Source: Lysobacter antibioticus HS124 (GTDB lineage: Bacteria > Pseudomonadota > Gammaproteobacteria > Xanthomonadales > Xanthomonadaceae). Taken from it: DNA of 48,834 nt. The stretch is from positions 1 through 48,834 of the forward strand of contig NZ_HG424465.1 of assembly GCF_000336385.2 (NCBI RefSeq). Direction: 5' to 3'. Of this stretch, positions 31,980-40,807 are shown one piece after another. The translations under genes and the position numbers were made by a program. A model generated the notes under the pieces. It was given only the letters and a program-made list of their open reading frames with translations. It was not told the DNA's origin and ran no database searches. Position 1 is the first letter of the stretch. Each line of letters opens with the position of its first letter.

Positions 31980-34900
31980 GTGGAGTCGAGGGCCGTGCCA
32001 GCGCGAATTTTGACCGCAGTCGCGCTTATCGCCTGGCTGGTCTGCATGCCGCGCGGCGTCTCCGCCAGGCCGCGCTTCGACGCGCCGCAGTATCACCACA
32101 GCGCCTGGAGCCTGCGCGACGGCGCGCCGGCGGATATCTGGGCGATCGCCCAGGGGCGCGACGGCTATCTCTGGCTCGGCACCGGTACCGGCCTATACCG
32201 CTTCGACGGGGTCCAGTTCGAACCCTATCGCCCGTCCGGTCCCGAGTTCGCGTCCAACAACATCACCGCCTTGACCGTCGCCGGCGACGGCAGTGTGTGG
32301 ATGGGGTTTCTGATCGGCGGCGTCAGCGTCGTCCGCAACGGCCGCGTGCACCACTACGGGCCGGCCGAAGGCGCGCCGACGCAGCTGATCATGGACTTGG
32401 CCGCGGACCGCGACGGCGTGGTGTGGGCCGCCGCCGCCAGCGGTCTGGCGCGATACGAGCGCGGGAGCTGGCGCAGCATCGGCGCCGAATGGGGTTATCC
32501 GGGCCCGCGTGCGGACGCGTTGTGGCTGGATGCCCGCGGTACCTTGTGGGTCACCACCGGCACCCGGCTGGTCTACCTGCCGCGCGGCGCGCGGCGTTTC
32601 CTGGACAGCGGCGAACCGGCCGGCCTGTACGCATCCCTGGCCCAGGACCTGCAAGGCCGGATCTGGATATCCGACGGCGAGCACGGCACCCGCGCGGTCG
32701 CCGCGACCCCCGCCCTGAGCGCGCGTTTGCGGCGCACGCCCACCGCTTATGCCCGGCTGGCGCGCATGCGCGTGGATCGTCATGGCGCGTTGTGGGGCAC
32801 CGACCGCAGTGGCGGCGGCGTGGTCCGGACATCGGCGTTGCCGCGTTTCGGAACCGGCTACAGTCTGCGCGCGAACGACCTGGACGCCGCCATCGGCAAG
32901 CGCAACGGCTTGACGTCCGACCGTGCGGTGCCGGTGTTCGAGGACCGCGAAGGCAACGTCTGGGTCGGCACCAATCTGGGCCTGCACCGCTTTCGCTTCA
33001 ACCGCATCAACGCGCTGCCCGACGAGCGCCTGAACCAGCAGAACACCTATGCCATCGGCATCGACGGCGCCTCCGGCCGCCCGCTGGTCAGCGCCGGCGA
33101 GCAGTTGTTCCGGATCGATGCCGACGATTTGGTCCCGCTGGCGCGTTCCGGCCGCGGCGAACTGTTCGATGCGATCGCGCGCGGGGACGGCGGCCGCGCC
33201 TGGATCGCGACGCGCGCGAGCCTGTGGCGCCGCGACAACGGCGCGATGACCGCCTTGCCCGCCCCCATACCCGGCGCCGGCCCGCGTCTGCTCGCGCCCG
33301 CGCCGCACTCGCAGCTGTGGGCGATCTGGGAGCCGGGCGGGCTGCAGCACTTCGACGGCGGACATTGGCGCGCCGCGGGCGCCGGCGTGCTGCGCTGGCG
33401 CGACGCGACGGTGCTGGCCGGCGCCAGCGACGGTGCGGTCTGGATCGGCTACCCGCGCAGCGAACTGGCGCGCTGGGACGGCGTCGCCCAGCGCCGCTAC
33501 GGCAGCGCCGACGGTCTGCGGATCGGCGCGCTCACCGCGATCGCCGAGCTGTCGCCGGCGCCGGGCTCGGCCGCGGGCGAGCCGGACATGCTCGTCGCCG
33601 GCGAGACCGGCCTGGCGCTGATCCGCGAGGGCCGGGTGCGGTCGTTGGCGGCGGACCGTCCGCAACGGCTGACCGGCATCACCGGCATCGTCGCCGCCGC
33701 CGACGTGGCGCTGTGGCTCAACGGCATGCGCGGCCTGGTGCGGATCGAGCGCGACGAGCTCGAACGCGCCTTGGCGAAGCCGGGCCATGCGCTGCGCACC
33801 CAGCTGTTCGACGACGACGACGGGCTGCCCGGACTGGCCCAGCAGGCGGTGGTGACGCCTTCCGCGCTGGCCACAGCGGACGGACGCCTGTGGTTCGCCA
33901 CCAACCAGGGCGTGGCGACCGTGGACCCGGCGCAAGTGCGCGCCAATTCGGTGGCGCCGCCGGTGACGATCCGCGGCCTGGCCGCCAACGGCCGCCGCTA
34001 CCCCCCCGGTCCCCGGCTGAAACTGCCCGAGCAAGCGCGCGACCTGCAGATCGACTACGCCTCGCTGAGCCTGAGCATGCCCAGGCGCGCGCAGTTCCGC
34101 TATCGCCTGGTCGGCCTGGACGGACGCTGGCGCGACGCCGGCAACCGGCGCCAAGCCTTCTACACCAACCTACCGCCGGGGGACTACCGCTTCGAAGTGA
34201 TCGCGGCCAACGAAAGCGGGCTGTGGAGCCGGCGCGCGGCGACGCAAGCCTTCTCGATCGCGCCGCGCTTCACCGAAACCTGGTGGTTCGCGATGCTGTG
34301 CGCGATGGCCGCGGCGGCGGCACTGTTCGGCGCGTACCTGCTCCGGTTGCGGCAGATTTCCGCACGGCTTCACGCACGCCTGGAAGAGCGCCACCAGGAA
34401 CGCGAGCGCATCGCCCGCGAACTGCACGACACCCTGCTGCAGAGTACCCAGGGTCTGATCCTGCGCCTGCAGGGCGTCGCCAACAAAGTCCCGCACGGCG
34501 ATCCGACCCGCGCAGCGATCGAGAGCGCGCTCGATCGCGCCGACGAAGTCATCGCCGAAGCCCGCGATCGCGTGCGCGACCTGCGCGCCGGCGGCGCCGG
34601 CCTGCCGCAAGGCCTGGCCGACGCCTTCGCCTATGTCGGCGCCGAGCTGGCCGAACAGCACCCCGCCGAGTTCAAGGTGGTGGTCGAAGGCCGGCTGCCG
34701 GAGCTGGACCCCTTGCTGCGCGACGAGTTGTTCCGGATCGGCCGCGAAGCGCTCGCGAACGCCTTCCGCCATGCCCGCGCGCGGCATATCGAAGTCGAAC
34801 TGGCCTGCGATCGCAAGCGCTTGCGCCTGCGGGTGCGCGACGACGGCCGCGGGATCGACGAGGCCGTCCAGCGCGCTGGCGGCCGCCCCGGGCACTGGGG

Positions 34901-35093
34901 CCTATCGGGCATGCGCGAACGCGCACTCGGCGTCGGCGCGCAGTTCCGGCTCTGGAGTCGCAGCGGCGGCGGCACCGAAATCGAAGTAACGCTGCCGCTG
35001 GCGGCCTGTGCGGGACGCCGCAACACCCACTGGCGGCGCTGGCTGCGGCGGATCCGCACAGCGATCCGGAGGAACCCGACCGATGCCCCCTAG
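31980..35093 (+). CDS. Membrane histidine kinase with Reg_prop beta-propeller sensor
   Basis: The product has about 1037 residues from GTG 31980 (GAGGG upstream); GTG 31995 is an alternative. An N-terminal signal segment leads to a periplasmic double propeller (about 40-660) with repeats such as GRDGYLWLGTGTGLYRFDG and REGNVWVGTNLGLHRFR. A Y_Y_Y domain follows (about 690-755), then one membrane helix (AMLCAMAAAAALFGAYLL). The cytoplasmic part has HisKA_3 with phospho-acceptor His816 (IARELHDTLLQ) and an HATPase_c domain (ALANAFRHARA, DDGRGID, GHWGLSGMRERA). There is no receiver or HTH domain in the chain. Its partner regulator overlaps it by 11 bp. Confidence 0.95.
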   Translation: MESRAVPARILTAVALIAWLVCMPRGVSARPRFDAPQYHHSAWSLRDGAPADIWAIAQGRDGYLWLGTGTGLYRFDGVQFEPYRPSGPEFASNNITALTVAGDGSVWMGFLIGGVSVVRNGRVHHYGPAEGAPTQLIMDLAADRDGVVWAAAASGLARYERGSWRSIGAEWGYPGPRADALWLDARGTLWVTTGTRLVYLPRGARRFLDSGEPAGLYASLAQDLQGRIWISDGEHGTRAVAATPALSARLRRTPTAYARLARMRVDRHGALWGTDRSGGGVVRTSALPRFGTGYSLRANDLDAAIGKRNGLTSDRAVPVFEDREGNVWVGTNLGLHRFRFNRINALPDERLNQQNTYAIGIDGASGRPLVSAGEQLFRIDADDLVPLARSGRGELFDAIARGDGGRAWIATRASLWRRDNGAMTALPAPIPGAGPRLLAPAPHSQLWAIWEPGGLQHFDGGHWRAAGAGVLRWRDATVLAGASDGAVWIGYPRSELARWDGVAQRRYGSADGLRIGALTAIAELSPAPGSAAGEPDMLVAGETGLALIREGRVRSLAADRPQRLTGITGIVAAADVALWLNGMRGLVRIERDELERALAKPGHALRTQLFDDDDGLPGLAQQAVVTPSALATADGRLWFATNQGVATVDPAQVRANSVAPPVTIRGLAANGRRYPPGPRLKLPEQARDLQIDYASLSLSMPRRAQFRYRLVGLDGRWRDAGNRRQAFYTNLPPGDYRFEVIAANESGLWSRRAATQAFSIAPRFTETWWFAMLCAMAAAAALFGAYLLRLRQISARLHARLEERHQERERIARELHDTLLQSTQGLILRLQGVANKVPHGDPTRAAIESALDRADEVIAEARDRVRDLRAGGAGLPQGLADAFAYVGAELAEQHPAEFKVVVEGRLPELDPLLRDELFRIGREALANAFRHARARHIEVELACDRKRLRLRVRDDGRGIDEAVQRAGGRPGHWGLSGMRERALGVGAQFRLWSRSGGGTEIEVTLPLAACAGRRNTHWRRWLRRIRTAIRRNPTDAP

Positions 35094-35709
35094 ACCGACC
35101 CGAATCCTGGTAGTCGACGACCATCCGCTGCTGCGCGAAGGCATCGCCAGCGTGCTGGAGAGCGAATCGGACATGCGCATCGTGGCCGAAGCGGCCAACG
35201 GCCGCGAGGCCGTCGACGCATTTCGCGGCAGCCTGCCGGACGTGGTGTTGATGGACCTGCAGATGCCGGAACTCGACGGCGTCGCCGCGATCGAAGCGAT
35301 CCGCGCCGAGTTTCCGGCCGCGCGCATCATCGTGGTGACCACCTACCGGGGCGACGCGCAGGCGGTGCGCGCGCTCAAGGCCGGAGCGCAGAGCTATCTG
35401 CTCAAGAGCTCGCTGCGCAAGGAGCTGGTCGAGACCATACGCGCCACCCTGGCCGGGCGCCGCCGCATCCCGCCGGAGGTCGCGGCCGAGATCGCCGCGC
35501 ATTCGGCCGACGCCGAGCTGACCTCGCGCGAACTCGACGTGCTCAAGGGCGTCGCCGGCGGCAACTCGAACAAACTCGTCGCCGCGCAGTTGAACGTGAC
35601 CGAGGAAACGGTCAAGGCGCACATGAAGAGCATCCTCGCCAAGCTCGGCGCCAACGATCGCACGCACGCCGTCACCATCGCCTTGCGGCGCGGCATCCTG
35701 CAACTGTAA
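35083..35709 (+). CDS. NarL/FixJ-type response regulator
   Basis: The product has 208 residues. The receiver domain has DD at 12-13, phospho-acceptor Asp58 (VVLMDLQMPELDG), Thr in VVTTYRGD and Lys in YLLKSS. The C-terminal LuxR HTH is complete: LTSRELDVLKGVAGGNSNKL, VAAQLNVTEETVKAHMKSIL. The ATG lies inside the end of the kinase gene, so the pair is translationally coupled. The MFS gene 26 bp downstream is the nearest possible target. Confidence 0.95.
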   Translation: MPPRPTRILVVDDHPLLREGIASVLESESDMRIVAEAANGREAVDAFRGSLPDVVLMDLQMPELDGVAAIEAIRAEFPAARIIVVTTYRGDAQAVRALKAGAQSYLLKSSLRKELVETIRATLAGRRRIPPEVAAEIAAHSADAELTSRELDVLKGVAGGNSNKLVAAQLNVTEETVKAHMKSILAKLGANDRTHAVTIALRRGILQL

Positions 35710-35734
35710 CCACCGCAAGAAAGGAAATGCCGCA

Positions 35735-37378
35735 ATGAGCCAAGCATCGCCTCCGGCGCCCGCCGAAGGCCCGTGGGCGCCGCTGCGCGAGCCCGACTTC
35801 CGTGCGCTGTGGCTGGCGATCCTGGCCGGCAACATAGGCACTTGGATCCACGACGTGGCCGCGGCCTGGGTCATGGCCGAAACCACCCGATCGCCGCTGA
35901 TGGTGGCCGCCGTGCAGGCGGCGACGACGCTGCCCGTGGTGGTGTTGGCCGTGATCGCAGGAACCCTGGCCGACATCGTCGATCGGCGTCGCTACCTGAT
36001 CGTCGCCCAACTGTGGATGTTCGCCGCGGCAACGGTCCTGGCCCTGCTCGCCCATTTCGACCGGCTCGGCCCCTGGGGCCTGGTCGCGCTGACCTTCCTG
36101 CTCGGTTGCGGAGCGGCGATGGCGATGCCCGCGCAGCAAGCGACCACACCGGAATTGGTGCCGCGCCGCCTGCTCGGACAGGCGGTCGCGCTGGGCTCGC
36201 TGAGCATGAACATCGCCCGCGCGATCGGGCCGGCGCTGGGCGGCCTGATCGTGGCGCAGGCCGGCGCGGGCTGGGCGTTCGCGATCAATGCCGTCAGCTT
36301 CCTCGGCGTGGCCGTGGTGCTGGCGCGCTGGAAGCGCAACGCCGCGACCGCGGCCTTGCCTCCGGAGCATTTCGGCGCGGCCCTGCGGGCCGGCCTGCGC
36401 TATGCGCGCCAAGCCACGGTGCTGCAGGCGGTGCTGATCAAGGCCGCCGGCTTCTTCTTCTTCGCCAGCGCGCTGACCGCGCTGCTGCCGATCGTGGTCA
36501 AGCAGGAACTGGGCGCCAGCGCCGGCACCTATGGCCTGTTGCTGGGTTGCATAGGCGCCGGCGCCATCCTGGGGGCGATCGGCTTGCCGCGCGTGCGCCG
36601 GCGGCTGGACGGCGACCGATTGGTGGCGCTGGCGACCTTCGTCTACGCCGGCTGCATGCTCGCGATGGCGCTGCTGCGCGACGTTCGCCTGCTGTATCCG
36701 CTCGCCGTCCTCAACGGGCTGGCCTGGATCAGCGTGCTGTCCTCGCTGCAGATCGCGGCCCAGATTTCGGTGCCGGCGTGGGTGCGGGCGCGCGCGTTGT
36801 CGCTGTACATCGTGGTGTTCTCCGCCGGCATGGCCGCCGGCAGCCTGGGCTGGGGAGCAATAGCCCAGCACTGGGGCAGCGATCGTGCGCTGACGATCGC
36901 AGCGGGCGGCGCAGCCGTCGCGGCGCTGGCGCTGCGGCGCTTTCGCCTCGGTGCGGCGGCGCAGCTCGACACCGCCCCCTCGGGTCATTGGCCGCAGCCG
37001 CTGCCGTTGGCCGAGATCGCGGGCGAGCGAGGTCCCGTCCTGGTCACCATCGAGTACACGGTGCGCCTGGATCGGCGCGGCGAGTTCCTCGAACTGATGG
37101 CCTCGCTGGGTCGAAGCCGCCGCCGCGACGGTGCGATCGCCTGGTCGGTAGTCGAGGACACCACGGCGCCCGGCGTGTATCTCGAGTACTTCGTCGGCAG
37201 CTCGTGGCTGGAGCACCTGCGCCTGCACGAACGCGTGACCGAGGACGAACGCAGCCTGCAGCAGCGCATCGCCGGCCTGCTGGAACCGGACTCGCGCCCG
37301 CTGGTACGCCACTTCGTGGGCGGCCCGCCCGGTGCGCCGGTGGCGCAGCCCGAGCTCGACGGCGGCCGCGCGGTCTGA
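35735..37378 (+). CDS. MFS transporter fused to an ABM-like C-terminal domain
   Basis: The product has 547 residues. Residues about 15-410 form a 12-helix MFS_3-type (EntS-like) exporter: FRALWLAILAGNIGTWIHDV, loop DIVDRRRYL, MPAQQATTPELVP. After a linker, residues about 435-530 (PVLVTIEYTVRLDRRGEFLE, VYLEYFVGSSWLEHLRLHER) look like a ferredoxin-like ABM/dimeric alpha-beta barrel domain. I recall the same architecture in other proteobacterial MFS proteins, but its role is not known. It may sense or bind the exported small molecule. It lies 26 bp after the response-regulator gene, so a kinase-regulator-exporter operon is likely. Confidence 0.85.
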   Translation: MSQASPPAPAEGPWAPLREPDFRALWLAILAGNIGTWIHDVAAAWVMAETTRSPLMVAAVQAATTLPVVVLAVIAGTLADIVDRRRYLIVAQLWMFAAATVLALLAHFDRLGPWGLVALTFLLGCGAAMAMPAQQATTPELVPRRLLGQAVALGSLSMNIARAIGPALGGLIVAQAGAGWAFAINAVSFLGVAVVLARWKRNAATAALPPEHFGAALRAGLRYARQATVLQAVLIKAAGFFFFASALTALLPIVVKQELGASAGTYGLLLGCIGAGAILGAIGLPRVRRRLDGDRLVALATFVYAGCMLAMALLRDVRLLYPLAVLNGLAWISVLSSLQIAAQISVPAWVRARALSLYIVVFSAGMAAGSLGWGAIAQHWGSDRALTIAAGGAAVAALALRRFRLGAAAQLDTAPSGHWPQPLPLAEIAGERGPVLVTIEYTVRLDRRGEFLELMASLGRSRRRDGAIAWSVVEDTTAPGVYLEYFVGSSWLEHLRLHERVTEDERSLQQRIAGLLEPDSRPLVRHFVGGPPGAPVAQPELDGGRAV

Positions 37379-37686
37379 ACCAGCGCATCGCGGCGCCGCG
37401 ATGCGGCGTCGACCTCGGCGAAGAGGTCGCGGATGCGCGCGCGGCCCGGGCGGAGTAGGGACCGGCCTGTCGCGCATCGAACGGCGGACGCCGAACGCGT
37501 TCGACGTCGCCGCGCGGGTGTTTCCGGCCCGGTCGGAGTGATAGCGTTGGGCGATCCCGGCGCCGCCCGACGACAGTATGCGCAGGATAGTGCCGGTGAC
37601 GATTCCGCCCCCTCCGGATCGACCGGTCCAGCCGGCCGGCGCTGGCCGCCTGCCTGCAGACATTCGACCTTCAGAGGAACTGAGCA
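37379..37686. other. Intergenic stretch without a supported gene
   Basis: About 308 GC-rich bases between the exporter and the cupin gene. Only short overlapping frames are present. AGAGGAAC before 37687 is the cupin gene's ribosome site. I see no clear terminator. Confidence 0.5.
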
Positions 37687-38190
37687 ATGTCCGACCCCGC
37701 CAAGACGCTTTCCGACCGGCTGATCCGCAACGTTCACGAGGTTCCCCTGGAACGCTTCGTGCGCGGCTCGGCGTACGCGAGCGATCGCGTGCGGATCACC
37801 GAGGGCACGGCCGCGCGCAAGCTGGCTGCGGCTTATGACGTCGTTCCGGCGGGGATGCGGGTGTGCCCTTACCACCTGCACTACGCGCAAGAAGAGATGT
37901 TCATCATCCTAGAGGGCTCAGGCACGTTGCGCGTCGCTGGCGAAATGCTCCCGGTGAAGGCCGGCGACGTCATCTGCATCCCGCCCGGGCCGGAATATCC
38001 GCACCAGCTCATCAACACGTCAGCGCAAGACCTGAAGTACATCTCGATCGGAACCACCGACGATCCGGAGATCTGCGTCTACCCCGATTCGGGCAAGTTC
38101 ATGGCCGAAGCCAATCTGGGCGGCGCGGTGCCCTTCGAAGCGATCGAGCGGGTCGGCGACGGCGTGGACTACTGGAGCGGAGAGATCTGA
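37687..38190 (+). CDS. Cupin-domain protein
   Basis: The product has 167 residues. The cupin_2 core is clear: PYHLHYAQEEMFIILEGSG (metal-binding His-x-His and Glu), TLRVAGEMLPVKAGDVICIP and PEYPHQLINTS (second-motif His). Proteins of this kind are often annotated as auxin-binding-like or mannose-6-phosphate-isomerase-like; the ligand is unknown. It stands alone, with the metal operon convergent on its right. Confidence 0.85.
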   Translation: MSDPAKTLSDRLIRNVHEVPLERFVRGSAYASDRVRITEGTAARKLAAAYDVVPAGMRVCPYHLHYAQEEMFIILEGSGTLRVAGEMLPVKAGDVICIPPGPEYPHQLINTSAQDLKYISIGTTDDPEICVYPDSGKFMAEANLGGAVPFEAIERVGDGVDYWSGEI

Positions 38191-38284
38191 TACGGCTGCG
38201 TGCAGTCGCGTCGAAGCCGGAAACGGCCGGAAGAGGGCGACCAAGCGCGCAAAAGGATCAGGGCGTCTACCGGTCCGGCGGACT

Positions 38285-38312
38285 AAAAGAGGGCGGCCGG
38301 CTGGCCGCCCTC
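38285..38312 (-). terminator. Rho-independent terminator of the metal operon
   Basis: GAGGGCGGCC (38289-38298), loop GGCT and GGCCGCCCTC (38303-38312) form a perfect 10-bp GC stem. Read on the minus strand, it is followed by TTTT (38288-38285). It lies 4 bp after the stop codon of the last gene of the minus-strand operon. Confidence 0.85.
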
Positions 38313-38316
38313 GCCA

Positions 38317-38712
38317 TCAGCTCAAGTTCGGCAGAACAAACGCAAAGACCGCGCCCAGCGCCGTGCAGGCAGCCGCCAGCGACCATAGCGCCACGCTGGC
38401 TCGGCGCAAGCGCCGGCATGCCGCAGACAGGCCAGGGTCCAATGGACAGGGCAACGTTCGTGCCCGCAGCAACGTCGCTCCGGACACGGCCAGCATCGTC
38501 GCTGCGAGCGCGAAGACCGCCGCCTTGTGTTCGGACAGCCATACGAGCTGCGGCACCGCCGTCGCCAGCCCGGCGAGCGCGGCCCCCGCGCCCAGCGCGA
38601 CCATGACCGCGGGGAGCACGCAACACACCATGGCGCCTGCGCTGGCGATCAGGGTGAGGAGCGCCATGCCGAGATTGCGGCGTAGAGGCGTTTGCGACCG
38701 GGTCTCAGTCAT
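38317..38712 (-). CDS. MerT-like small membrane protein
   Basis: The product has 131 residues and about four membrane helices. The first helix carries a paired cysteine (LIASAGAMVCCVLPAVMVAL, then GAGAALAGLA), as in MerT-type mercury transporters. Another helix carries AVFALAATMLAVSGATLL. MerT usually has a second cysteine pair on a cytoplasmic loop; here that loop has two separated cysteines (LPCPLDPGLSAACRR). Transport of a soft metal ion is the likely role. It overlaps the HMA-protein gene by 8 bp and is the last gene before the terminator. Confidence 0.7.
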   Translation of the reverse strand: MTETRSQTPLRRNLGMALLTLIASAGAMVCCVLPAVMVALGAGAALAGLATAVPQLVWLSEHKAAVFALAATMLAVSGATLLRARTLPCPLDPGLSAACRRLRRASVALWSLAAACTALGAVFAFVLPNLS

Positions 38713-39034
38713 CGCGCTTCGCCCTCTTGCGCAGTTCGTCGAGCGAGCGTTCGGTCCGCCGGATAGCGACTACGGTGTAGCCCGAATCCTTGAGCGCTTT
38801 GCGCAATACGGCGTCGTCGATATCGACGCCGTCCCTCAGCTTCACCGCCACCAGGCGGTTCTCCAGGCTGACGAACACCGCTTCTGTCGCGGGCAGTTTC
38901 TTCAGCGTCTTCTCGATGCCCTGGGCGCAGAAACCGCACACCAGTCCATTGACGTCCATCTCGACGGTACGGGCGGCGGCGAATGGAGACGCGATCGCCA
39001 GTGCGATCGCGATGAGCAGCTTGTATCGGTTCAT
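38705..39034 (-). CDS. Periplasmic HMA-domain metal-binding protein (MerP/CopZ-like)
   Basis: The product has 109 residues. A signal peptide (LLIAIALAIASPFAAA) leads to a heavy-metal-associated domain: VEMDVNGLVCGFCAQGIEKT with the metal-binding C-x2-C (CGFC), then LKDSGYTVVAIRRTER. It has a MerP-like layout and probably hands metal to the MerT-like partner, whose gene overlaps its end. The usual GMTCxxC is changed to GLVCGFC, as often found in exported bacterial HMA proteins. Confidence 0.85.
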   Translation of the reverse strand: MNRYKLLIAIALAIASPFAAARTVEMDVNGLVCGFCAQGIEKTLKKLPATEAVFVSLENRLVAVKLRDGVDIDDAVLRKALKDSGYTVVAIRRTERSLDELRKRAKRDD

Positions 39035-39053
39035 GAGTTGGGTTCCTGCCGAA

Positions 39054-39707
39054 TCAGAAATTGAACATCGCCATGGCTTGGAGCTTGCCGTCGGTCGTCG
39101 CGCCGATCTCTACCCAGGCGCCCTTCTTGAAGAAGCGAACCAGGACCGCGGTTTCGGTACCGTCGAACAGGTCTCCGGTGTAGCGGCGTCCCTGGACGAC
39201 GAACCAGGTGGCCAAGGTGTCGTAGTCGTGCTCGTACGGCGCCCATCCCAGTTGCAGCGTGTCGATGCGGTGCGAGAAGCGATCGCTTTCCTGCAGGTCG
39301 GAGCGGAAGGCCGCGTAGATGCGTCGGGTTTCGTAATCGACCTGCGTGCCCACGTTGCGAGCCGATGTGTCGCCGGCGAAGTCGTTCCCGGTCGCCTGGC
39401 CGAGGCCGCCCCAGACGAAGGCGTTGGCCTGGGCGCCCGGCAGGTTCCACCGCTTGACCAGCAGGTTCGCGCGCATGTAAGCGATGTGGCGCTGCTTCGA
39501 TCCGTCTTCGCTGGAAAGCTCCAGCCAGCCGCCGCCTACCGAGTACCAGTAGCGCGGCGCATAGAACAGCTGAGCTTCGTTCATGGTTCCGGCTCCGTAC
39601 TCGGCCATGACGGTCGTGCCTTTGGCGAACGCGATCGGTTTGGCTGCCGCGACTAACGGCAATAGACCGAGCAGCGGAAGCGCTGCCCGGAACAAGAGGC
39701 GTTTCAT
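39054..39707 (-). CDS. Exported beta-strand-rich protein of the metal operon
   Basis: The product has 217 residues from ATG 39707 (GGAG 9 nt upstream). A signal peptide (FRAALPLLGLLPLVAAA) is followed by alternating strand patterns ending in phenylalanine (LQAMAMFNF), which suits a small outer-membrane barrel. Aromatic belts are visible (AQLFYAPRYWYSVGGGWLEL, YDTLATWFVVQGRRYTG). Position between the CopL-like and HMA genes suggests a role in metal passage or sensing, but no family is recognised. Confidence 0.65.
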   Translation of the reverse strand: MKRLLFRAALPLLGLLPLVAAAKPIAFAKGTTVMAEYGAGTMNEAQLFYAPRYWYSVGGGWLELSSEDGSKQRHIAYMRANLLVKRWNLPGAQANAFVWGGLGQATGNDFAGDTSARNVGTQVDYETRRIYAAFRSDLQESDRFSHRIDTLQLGWAPYEHDYDTLATWFVVQGRRYTGDLFDGTETAVLVRFFKKGAWVEIGATTDGKLQAMAMFNF

Positions 39708-39781
39708 GGTGAGTTCTCCGTGATCGCCGCGCACGGCGGCGTGCGGACGCAATGCGTCCGAGGTCGTTCGCTACGGAGAAA

Positions 39782-40153
39782 TCAGGCGATCGGCGGCCTG
39801 AACGGAGTAGCGATCGGCTGCGTGGGGCGCCCGGGGACATTCCAGGACGCAGGCGCCATGTGCAGCGGAATGGCGGCCGCAAGCCGGGGGAGCTCGAGCA
39901 GGCAAGCCGTGCCCAGGCAGGCGGACAGGTCGCACGACGCCGGCGTGCAGCAGTCGCATGGTGGATCGCGAGAGTCCGCGGCTCGCATCCCTTCGCCGCA
40001 GGGGGGGGCCGCCATCGCGACGGCAGCCGGCATGGCCGCCGCTGGATGCAGGGCGGAGTCCATTGCCTGGACCGGCGCAGCGAACGACGTGGCGATCAGA
40101 GTGATGATCACCAGCCAATGCAGCGCCTGACGGGCAAGCGGACGGAACGTCAT
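39782..40153 (-). CDS. CopL-like cysteine-rich metal-binding protein
   Basis: The product has 123 residues. A hydrophobic leader (LHWLVIITLIATSFAAPVQA) precedes a cysteine-dense stretch (PPCDCCTPASCDLSACLG, then TACLLELP) and a proline-rich end (PFRPPIA). This matches the general look of the CopL family described as copper-responsive leader/regulatory proteins in xanthomonads. The exact metal is not certain. It is the first gene of the four-gene metal operon. Confidence 0.6.
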   Translation of the reverse strand: MTFRPLARQALHWLVIITLIATSFAAPVQAMDSALHPAAAMPAAVAMAAPPCGEGMRAADSRDPPCDCCTPASCDLSACLGTACLLELPRLAAAIPLHMAPASWNVPGRPTQPIATPFRPPIA

Positions 40154-40382
40154 GGCCGGATTCTAGCGCTATCGATGCGTCTCTCCACGCCATTGGTCGG
40201 GGCGTCCGGTCCATTCAGCCGGCGCCGGGCGGGGTCGTTTGCCTGTTCGACGGCGGGCCTCCAGTGACCTTGGGTTCCGGCACATGCCAACATGCCCCCG
40301 TTGGACGCCGCAAAGCACCGCGGGTATCGGCCCAGCTATCTTGGGAGCGTGCCGGCCGACAGAACCCGAAAACAGAAGAGCA

Positions 40383-40802
40383 ATGAGCATGTTCGATGAC
40401 TTGAAGTTGCAAGACGAAGTGGTGACGGGGACGTGCGCTCTTCATGGCGGCGTCCTGGACGTGGAGTTCGATCTGGAGCAAGACGGCGCCGATATCGGCG
40501 ACTTCGCCGAGTTGATTTCCGCTTCCGAACGCTGGATTGCGGAATTCTCGTCGGAGACGCTGAGCAAGTTGAAGGGTGCACTGGCGAAAGAACTGACCGA
40601 TTCCGCCTACGAAGGCTTGGAGGAGGGCGCAACGGATCGGGACTACGCCGGTCTGGAAAAGGAGCTGACGCTGACGAAGATCCGCTTCTTTGCCGATGAG
40701 GCCGTATCGCTGGTGTTCGAGGCGAAGCGGGAATACCCCGATATGGACATCTATTGCCAGATCGATAAGGCGTTCGAGATCGAGGACGTCATGGTGGAGT
40801 AG
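40383..40802 (+). CDS. Acidic hypothetical protein
   Basis: The product has 139 residues from ATG 40383 (MSMFDDLKLQ). Very acidic, soluble: ELISASERWIAEFSSETLSK, LTLTKIRFFADEAVSLVFEA, MDIYCQIDKAFEIEDVMVE. It has the look of a small immunity-like or DUF2004/DUF6985-type protein, but I cannot name the family. It is convergent with the BON-domain gene, with only 5 bp between the stop codons. Confidence 0.65.
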   Translation: MSMFDDLKLQDEVVTGTCALHGGVLDVEFDLEQDGADIGDFAELISASERWIAEFSSETLSKLKGALAKELTDSAYEGLEEGATDRDYAGLEKELTLTKIRFFADEAVSLVFEAKREYPDMDIYCQIDKAFEIEDVMVE

Positions 40803-40807
40803 GGGCG

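Noticed and set aside
32193-34154. A 653-codon open frame antisense to the Reg_prop kinase
   Set aside because: Arg/Ala/Gly-rich translation with no domain; a shadow produced by the high GC of the kinase gene.
35672-37687. A 671-codon minus-strand frame over the MFS gene
   Set aside because: Low-complexity Arg/Gln/Gly composition; the MFS motifs are on the plus strand.
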